Part shown: positions 1-4,639 of the stretch, piece by piece
How positions within the stretch are numbered: position 1 is the stretch's first letter
How the letters are laid out: the number at the start of each line of letters is the position of its first letter
Source of the DNA: Leptolyngbyaceae cyanobacterium CSSed165cm_216
GTDB taxonomy: Bacteria; Cyanobacteriota; Cyanobacteriia; Phormidesmidales; Phormidesmidaceae
Assembly: GCA_007135385.1 (NCBI GenBank)
Contig: SLIY01000309.1
Location: 1 to 7,041, forward strand
Length of the DNA: 7,041 bases
Direction: 5' to 3'
The notes under the pieces: generated by a model
What the model was told of the DNA's origin: nothing
Databases searched by the model: none
Seen by the model: the letters and a program-made list of their open reading frames with translations, nothing else
Program-made: the position numbers and the translations under genes

Positions 1-175
1 GGCGATCGCTGGCCACCTGGTCGAGGGTTCTCTCAATGGTTTGCAGCACGGACCAATGAATTCCTTCAACCTCTTGGTTGGGGTCTTGGTTTTCTTGCCA
101 GAAATTACCGGGTTTGAAGGTACTGGCATCAAATGGATTGAGATTACGCTGAATCAGCTGTTGGAGAGAAGTCAC
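1..175 (-). CDS. Unidentified protein, N-terminal 58 codons (runs off left edge)
   Basis: A reading frame opens with GTG at 175-173 and stays open for 58 codons to the window edge. An in-frame TAG lies three codons upstream of the GTG and there is no ATG in the stretch, so GTG is the only good start. No strong Shine-Dalgarno is visible; GGTAG about 10 nt upstream is at best weak. The protein starts V/M-TSLQQLIQRNLNPFDASTF and continues with a K-P-G-N-F-W-Q-E segment and an amphipathic helix ending in a HIP1-encoded SDR. It begins 31 bp after the stop of the winged-helix gene, which suggests co-transcription. I do not firmly recognise it. I have a faint memory of similar N-termini on cyanobacterial P-loop ATPases, but no Walker A or other catalytic motif falls within this fragment, so that is only inference. 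The existence of the gene is fairly likely; its function is open. Confidence 0.62.
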   Translation of the reverse strand, partial: MTSLQQLIQRNLNPFDASTFKPGNFWQENQDPNQEVEGIHWSVLQTIERTLDQVASDR

Positions 176-206
176 AAGCGTCTACCGATGGTTCAAGAGG
201 CCTAGG

Positions 207-1046
207 TCATTGCATCACACTGATGAAAAATAGGGGTCCACCAATGTCCTGGGGAATGCCAGCGTTCAGCTGCGCTTCACTGTAGGCAGCTACGTCTTGC
301 AGGGTACCCAACTCAATGCGATCGCTACGTTCCAGGGCATATAGCTGCTGATCTAAGTCTTCCCGGCTGAGGGGGGGCTGTAGCTGGTCTCGCAGGTGAA
401 AAATCGGCAAATAGTTGTCGGTGCCCAGCTGTTGATCCAGGCGTTGAATCAAATCGAGGACGGCTTCTGGGGTTACCTGGGCGGCATCGGCTAGCGGCTC
501 CCCTGGGCTGGGGGCACTATCTTTTTGGGGCGTCCCCAATGCTTGGCGTAGAAAGGTGACATAGGTACCGACCATGGCCGCCGTGATGGCGGCCGTTCCT
601 TTGGGAGTAAACTCGTGGCATAGAAACGTCTTGCCCTGGGCGGTGAGCCAGACCTCTTTAATTTGGGTTTTGTGGATCTTGACCATGCCGCGATCGACGA
701 GTTGCCGCAGCAGCCGTTGGCGAGAGTTAGCCGGTACCTTAGATGCCATGCCTGGAGTGGCGCGTTTTGTGGCCGCCACTTTGAGTAAGATCAACTCATC
801 GGGAGTGACCGGCAAGGTGCTGGTATCGAGGCTTAACAGCGACTGGCCAGCGGCGGTAATACCGTAGCTAGCAATCTCTTCTTCGTAATCAACTAGCCCC
901 TGGCTACAGAGGTTCTTACAGGCTTTGTCCCGCTCTGACGCTGACGTTTTAGCGTTGGGCTTAATCTGACTAATCCGGCAGCGATACTGGGGAGGATGCT
1001 CTAGTAAGCGCAATAAAAACTTTGACTCTAGATGGGACAACGCCAT
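207..1046 (-). CDS. Conserved hypothetical protein with tandem winged-helix-like domains
   Basis: The predicted protein has 279 residues and no signal peptide or membrane segment, so it is probably cytoplasmic. Residues about 1-72 and 80-145 look like two copies of a winged-helix fold. Both carry the pattern L-x3-G-(L/M)-V, then a beta hairpin, then (I/L)-T-A-x-G-x3-L (LCSQGLV...GITAAGQSLL and LVDRGMV...WLTAQGKTFL). A polar Pro/Ala linker (about 170-193) joins them to a C-terminal domain (about 193-279) that may be a third helix-rich wing and ends in the motif IPQDIGGPLFFISV. DNA binding is inferred from the fold pattern only; partners and targets are unknown. I chose ATG at 1046-1044 because the domain begins there (MALSHLESK). 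A TTG at 1091 would add 15 residues of unremarkable sequence. Neither start has a clear Shine-Dalgarno. A small gene starts 31 bp downstream, and the gap to the kinase upstream is 181 bp. I recall similar proteins only from cyanobacteria. MarR- or HxlR-like regulators are the nearest general comparison, but none matches the whole length. Confidence 0.85.
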   Translation of the reverse strand: MALSHLESKFLLRLLEHPPQYRCRISQIKPNAKTSASERDKACKNLCSQGLVDYEEEIASYGITAAGQSLLSLDTSTLPVTPDELILLKVAATKRATPGMASKVPANSRQRLLRQLVDRGMVKIHKTQIKEVWLTAQGKTFLCHEFTPKGTAAITAAMVGTYVTFLRQALGTPQKDSAPSPGEPLADAAQVTPEAVLDLIQRLDQQLGTDNYLPIFHLRDQLQPPLSREDLDQQLYALERSDRIELGTLQDVAAYSEAQLNAGIPQDIGGPLFFISVMQ

Positions 1047-1134
1047 AGCGGGCAGTCTATAGGATAAAGGGTCTTTCCCCAGTGTAGGCAAGGTCCAAGG
1101 CTGAGCTGAGTGACTTTAAAGAGACTTGACACAA

Positions 1135-1140
1135 ACTATA
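1135..1140 (-). promoter_or_regulatory. Weak -10-like box upstream of winged-helix gene
   Basis: The minus strand reads TATAGT here, a fair match to a sigma-70 -10 element (TATAAT). It lies about 90 nt upstream of the preferred ATG at 1046. No recognisable -35 hexamer sits 16-18 nt upstream (CCAATT or CAATTT only). It is listed because it is the best promoter candidate in the gap between the kinase and the winged-helix gene, and it would fit separate transcription of the left-hand pair. Low confidence. Confidence 0.22.
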
Positions 1141-1156
1141 GATTTTCCGATGGGTA

Positions 1157-1179
1157 AATTGGCAGGATGCCTGCCCATT
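1157..1179 (-). terminator. Small hairpin downstream of the hybrid kinase; possible weak terminator
   Basis: On the minus strand GGCAGG-CAT-CCTGCC forms a perfect 6-bp stem with a 3-nt loop (1161-1175). Beyond one mismatch it extends by three A/T pairs to 1157-1179. It lies about 50 nt after the kinase stop codon. What follows is AATTTACCC rather than a run of T, so it is not a convincing intrinsic terminator. It could instead be an operator-like palindrome or an mRNA 3'-end stabiliser. The structure is visible; the role is inferred. Confidence 0.3.
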
Positions 1180-1227
1180 GGGCTGGAGTGATGTACTGAG
1201 AAGAGATCTGAGGTGGTGACTTTCGTC

Positions 1228-4200
1228 CTAACTGGGAGTTGCGGCTTGCAGGTGGGTTGCGATCGCGGCTAAAAACTCCTGCTCCAGGTAGGGCTTGCTG
1301 AAGTAATCCGTGGCCCCCAGTTGCATGGCCAGCCAGCGGTGCTTGTCGTTGCTGCGGGAGGTCAGCATCAGGGTAGGAATGTTGGCCAGGGCTGGGGTTT
1401 GGCGGCGGGCTGTCAAAAATTCAAACCCATTCATAGTCGGCATTTCGATATCGCAGACCACCAGCTGCACCGCCGGGTTTTGCTCCAGTTGTTCCAGGGC
1501 CTCTTGGCCGTCGCGGGCTTGCAGCACCCGGTAGCCTGCCCGCTCTAGGGAAATTGCCAGGGTGCGACGGGAAGTAATGGCGTCGTCCACCACCAGCAGC
1601 GTGGTGGTCTGGTGCAGGGTGGGTCGGATGGGGGGGCGATCGCTGGCAGATGGCGCTGCTAGGGTTGCGATCGCATCGTCCCCTGTTTCTAGGCTGGGGG
1701 CATCCCCGCCGCCGTCACTGCGGTGTAGCAGGTCATCTAAAAAGGCATAGCCATCGATCACCGGCACCAGGCTGCCATCGCCCAAGATCGTACAGCCATA
1801 GGCATAGGCCGGTGGGCTCAGGGCCACCCCAAAGGGCTTAATCACCGATTCTTGTTCAGTCACCAGTCGATCCACCTGGAGGGCAAAAAACTGATTACCT
1901 CGGGCCAAGATCAACACGGGCGCTTCCCAATCTGAGGGGGAAGGCACTGCCGCTAGTACCTGACTCAGGGGCATTTCGGGCAGCAGGCAGCGATAGGTCA
2001 GCAGATCGCCCAGGCGATACATGGGGACCGATTGATCGTGCCAGGTTAGCCAGCTTTGTCCCTGTCGCTGTTCGATGTGATCGGGCTGGGGCACCAAAAT
2101 TTCGGTAATGCTGTCACTGCGCACAGCAATGGGGGTCGAACCAATGAAGCAAATCAACAGGTTGACGATACTTAAGGTCATCGGCAAGGCTAAGGTAAAC
2201 CAGGTACCCTGGCCCGGTGCCGACTGTACTGTCACCGTGCCCTTCAGCTGTTGCAGTTGCGCTTGTACCACATCGAGGCCTACCCCGCGCCCCGATAGAT
2301 CGCTCACCTGCTCAGCGGTGGAAAAGCCGGGCTCAAACAAGTAGCGAGATAGAGCCTCTGGGCTAGCCGCTTCGGCTTCGGCGGCGGAAAGCCATTCCAG
2401 GGCAATCAGCCGCTGGCGCACCCGTTGAAAATCCAGTCCCCGACCATCGTCGCTCACCTCAATCACCACCTGGCGACCCCGATAATAGGCCCGAATGGTG
2501 ATTTGCCCCGTCGCCGATTTTCCCTGCTGGGTACGCTCTTCAGTCGGTTCTAAGCCATGATCAAAGCCGTTGCGGAGTAAATGCAGCAGCGGATCATACA
2601 GCTTTTCCAGCACCGCTTTATCCACCAGTAGCTCGGCCCCCTCTAGGGTAAGGTCGGCGGGTTTGCCGTAGGTGTTTGACAGGTCCCGCAGTACCCGGGG
2701 CAGCCGGTTCAGCACCTGTCCCAGGGGTACCATGCGGGCATACATCAGGTCATCTTGGACCTGGGATAGCATTTTGCGGTGCTGTCCTAGCAGCAGTTCT
2801 GACTGGCGGTTAAACAGGGCAATGTCCGCTGCCGCTTCCTCGAGCTGCATCATCTCCTCTAGGAGGGTCTGGGTATGGCTGTAGAGGGCAGTGTAGGTAT
2901 CCATTTCCAGGGAATCGAAGCCTGCCGTTGGGGCTGTTGCCGAGGTGAATCGGTTAACCGCACCAGGCTGGCGCTGTCGTTCAGGGGCAATCAGAATTTG
3001 GTCAGAGACGGTCTGTAGTTGTTCGACCGTGGCCCGCACCCGCTCAAATCGGCTAGTCAGTTCCTTCAGACCCAGGCGAATCTGGTTAGCTTGTAGGGCC
3101 AGGCCATTGCGGTTGATGGTCAGTTCGCCCACCTGGTTGTCTAGGCGGGCCAGCCGTTGGCTATCGACGCGCACCGTTAGTCCTGTGGATAAGGACAGCG
3201 GGGCAACGGCTGGGGACGTGATCTCAAGCTGGGAGGCCGCCAGGCCGACGGGCGGCTGTGATGTCTCTCTGGGGGAGCCTGGTTCTGGGGCGTTGGAGCC
3301 CCTACCAATGTCTGAAGCTCTATCGGTACCTTGCTCCTGGGCACCTGCCGGAGTTACGGCCTGGGGCCACGATGCTGTTGAATCTCCTGATCCATCTTCA
3401 AGCCAGCTCGCCTGAGTTGGGCTCAGGTTGGCGAACATGGTTTCCAGGGATGAGTTCACCTCTGGGCTAAGTTCAGGGCCAAGATGGCTTGATGGGAGCG
3501 GCTGATCGGGGTGATCATGGCTCGAGTCCTGCGTCTGGGTCAGCCATGCCAGGGCTTCAGCGTCAGACAGTAGGTCCTCTTCCCAAGCCCCGTCAGTTTG
3601 AACAACCTCGGCTAAAGAGGCGTCATCAGGCTGTGCGGCTCCTGTAACCTCAGCCCAGAAGGCTTCGTGGGGTTGCTCTGGGGATGGTTTGCCTGGCTGG
3701 GGCCAGGTTGTCGATGACCGTGGGGCTACCGCCAGGGCTTGCAGGGCCGCCGAGGGTTCCCCCCCGGTCGATGATCCGTGCACCAGGACGGCCTCGCGTC
3801 CTTGGCGAAAGTCGTCTACCGCCAGGCGGGTAATCTCAATCGCTTGGTCTGGGCTAGCCGCCAGGGCCTGCAAGGCGGTGTGGGCAATCTGGGCAAACCC
3901 TGGCAGATCGAGTAGTTCGGCAAAGCCCATAAAGATTTCCGCCTGAGCCCGTAACTCCCCGGCTACTTCGTGGGCCTCGGGCTGTTGCAACACCGTGGCT
4001 AGGCGTTCTAGGCCCTGTTGTACATCAATTTCAAAAATAGACGTTGTCATGTCAAAGCCCAGCTCAGAGGAACTTGGAATAAAGTTCTCTGTTTCGGCCA
4101 TGGCGTTGGCCAGGTGGGTTTCGAGATCATGCAGAATTGGCTCGGCCTGGGCAAGGGCCTGATCGCCGTCAAAAGTTCCCTGAGTTAGTTGCTGGGTCAG

Positions 4201-4509
4201 GGGCAGCCGCAGGCAGTCAAAGGCCCTCAGCAGCTGACTTTCTAGGTCGCTATCCAGCGTTAGCGTGTCACTGTAGAGCGCTTTAAATAGAGCCTCTAGC
4301 CGGTGGGCGATCGCCTTGATCGGTTCTAACCCAACGCTGGCGGCCCCCCCTTTGAGGGAATGAGCCGCTCGCATGATCTGATGAATGGCTACTGTATCCC
4401 GCTGTTGCCCCAGGGCCAGTAGACCTGTCTCGATGGTTTGCAGCAGCTCTGGGGCTTCTTCTAGAAAGAATTGATAGGCCTGGTCGCGGATGTCGGGGGA
4501 GGTGGGCAT
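1228..4509 (-). CDS. CheA-type hybrid histidine kinase with C-terminal receiver (PixL/HmpE/TaxAY-like)
   Basis: The predicted protein has 1093 residues and is a soluble kinase that would dock to chemoreceptors. In order: an HPt domain at about 5-110 with the phospho-acceptor His50 in AAHSLKGGAA; a second HPt-like helical domain at about 150-245 with Glu191 at the His position; a long Pro/Ser/acidic linker at about 246-440; the CheA dimerisation domain at about 441-600; the ATPase at about 620-775 with an N box (LLRNGFDHGLE, Asn647), G1 box (SDDGRGLD, 686-693) and G2 box (SGRGVGLDVV, 739-748); a CheW-like domain at about 781-926; and a receiver at about 968-1088 with Asp975/Asp976, phospho-acceptor Asp1020, Thr1050 and Lys1072. 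All catalytic residues are present. No separate CheY-binding P2 domain is evident; the fused receiver may replace it. I chose ATG at 4509 over a TTG at 4611, because the 34 extra residues come from intergenic repeats (LPHLPHSITPPLP). No Shine-Dalgarno is visible. The upstream neighbour is its probable receptor. The family controls type IV pilus motility or phototaxis in cyanobacteria; which pathway applies here cannot be told. Confidence 0.95.
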   Translation of the reverse strand: MPTSPDIRDQAYQFFLEEAPELLQTIETGLLALGQQRDTVAIHQIMRAAHSLKGGAASVGLEPIKAIAHRLEALFKALYSDTLTLDSDLESQLLRAFDCLRLPLTQQLTQGTFDGDQALAQAEPILHDLETHLANAMAETENFIPSSSELGFDMTTSIFEIDVQQGLERLATVLQQPEAHEVAGELRAQAEIFMGFAELLDLPGFAQIAHTALQALAASPDQAIEITRLAVDDFRQGREAVLVHGSSTGGEPSAALQALAVAPRSSTTWPQPGKPSPEQPHEAFWAEVTGAAQPDDASLAEVVQTDGAWEEDLLSDAEALAWLTQTQDSSHDHPDQPLPSSHLGPELSPEVNSSLETMFANLSPTQASWLEDGSGDSTASWPQAVTPAGAQEQGTDRASDIGRGSNAPEPGSPRETSQPPVGLAASQLEITSPAVAPLSLSTGLTVRVDSQRLARLDNQVGELTINRNGLALQANQIRLGLKELTSRFERVRATVEQLQTVSDQILIAPERQRQPGAVNRFTSATAPTAGFDSLEMDTYTALYSHTQTLLEEMMQLEEAAADIALFNRQSELLLGQHRKMLSQVQDDLMYARMVPLGQVLNRLPRVLRDLSNTYGKPADLTLEGAELLVDKAVLEKLYDPLLHLLRNGFDHGLEPTEERTQQGKSATGQITIRAYYRGRQVVIEVSDDGRGLDFQRVRQRLIALEWLSAAEAEAASPEALSRYLFEPGFSTAEQVSDLSGRGVGLDVVQAQLQQLKGTVTVQSAPGQGTWFTLALPMTLSIVNLLICFIGSTPIAVRSDSITEILVPQPDHIEQRQGQSWLTWHDQSVPMYRLGDLLTYRCLLPEMPLSQVLAAVPSPSDWEAPVLILARGNQFFALQVDRLVTEQESVIKPFGVALSPPAYAYGCTILGDGSLVPVIDGYAFLDDLLHRSDGGGDAPSLETGDDAIATLAAPSASDRPPIRPTLHQTTTLLVVDDAITSRRTLAISLERAGYRVLQARDGQEALEQLEQNPAVQLVVCDIEMPTMNGFEFLTARRQTPALANIPTLMLTSRSNDKHRWLAMQLGATDYFSKPYLEQEFLAAIATHLQAATPS
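1636..1674. repeat. Closely spaced pair of HIP1 palindromes
   Basis: GCGATCGC occurs at 1636-1643 and again at 1667-1674, inside the linker between the CheW-like and receiver domains of the kinase. Other exact copies in the window are at 2-9, 318-325, 1259-1266, 4307-4314 and 4818-4825. HIP1 (highly iterated palindrome 1) is characteristic of many cyanobacterial genomes. Both members of this pair are in non-conserved coding sequence, where they are easily tolerated. Confidence 0.9.
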
Positions 4510-4510
4510 G

Positions 4511-4560
4511 GTGGGGAGCGGGGGAGTGATGGAGTGGGGGAGGTGGGGGAGGTGGGAGAG
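4511..4560. repeat. G/C-rich short tandem repeat next to the kinase start codon
   Basis: On the plus strand the 9-mer GTGGGGGAG is present at 4534-4542 and 4543-4551, followed by a one-mismatch copy GTGGGAGAG at 4552-4560. A degenerate G-rich stretch (4511-4533) leads from there to the kinase ATG. On the coding strand this reads as CTCCCCCAC repeats. Such C-rich tandem repeats are a familiar filler in cyanobacterial intergenic DNA. The array ends 1-2 nt from the start codon, leaving no room for a Shine-Dalgarno. The plus strand carries four or more runs of at least three G within 4513-4556, so a DNA G-quadruplex on the template strand is conceivable. Confidence 0.75.
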
Positions 4561-4561
4561 A

Positions 4562-4630
4562 TGAATGTTGAGTTTTGAATGGGTGCATGAGCGAGAGAAC
4601 TCAACATTCAAAACTTAGAACTCAAAACTC
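4562..4630. repeat. Inverted-repeat cluster between receptor and kinase genes
   Basis: TGAATGTTGAGTT at 4562-4574 is matched by its exact reverse complement AACTCAACATTCA at 4598-4610. This is a 13-bp perfect stem with a 23-nt loop. A second, overlapping pairing exists between AGTTTTGAATG (4571-4581) and CATTCAAAACT (4605-4615), and GAGTTTTGA (4570-4578) can also pair with TCAAAACTC (4622-4630). The strands can therefore fold in alternative ways. The CAAAACT-type units resemble cyanobacterial short tandem intergenic repeats. No T-tract follows on the minus strand, so this is not a typical terminator. A role in tuning read-through from the receptor to the kinase is possible but inferred. Confidence 0.7.
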
Positions 4631-4639
4631 CCCCTGCCT

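Noticed and set aside
1047..1091. TTG-started extension of the winged-helix protein (15 residues)
   Set aside because: The ATG at 1046 opens directly into the folded domain, and the extension has no Shine-Dalgarno and no conserved look. It remains possible.
2945..3415. Plus-strand open frame of 156 codons
   Set aside because: It lies wholly inside the hybrid kinase, antisense to its linker and dimerisation regions. The protein is Arg/Ser/Trp-rich without a recognisable domain, as expected from a shadow frame in GC-rich coding DNA.
4534..4560. CRISPR-like direct repeats
   Set aside because: The units are only 9 bp and directly adjacent with no spacers, so this is a simple tandem repeat.
4562..4610. 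Inverted repeat as an intrinsic terminator of the receptor gene
   Set aside because: The 23-nt loop is long, the stem is A/T-rich and no T-run follows on the minus strand.
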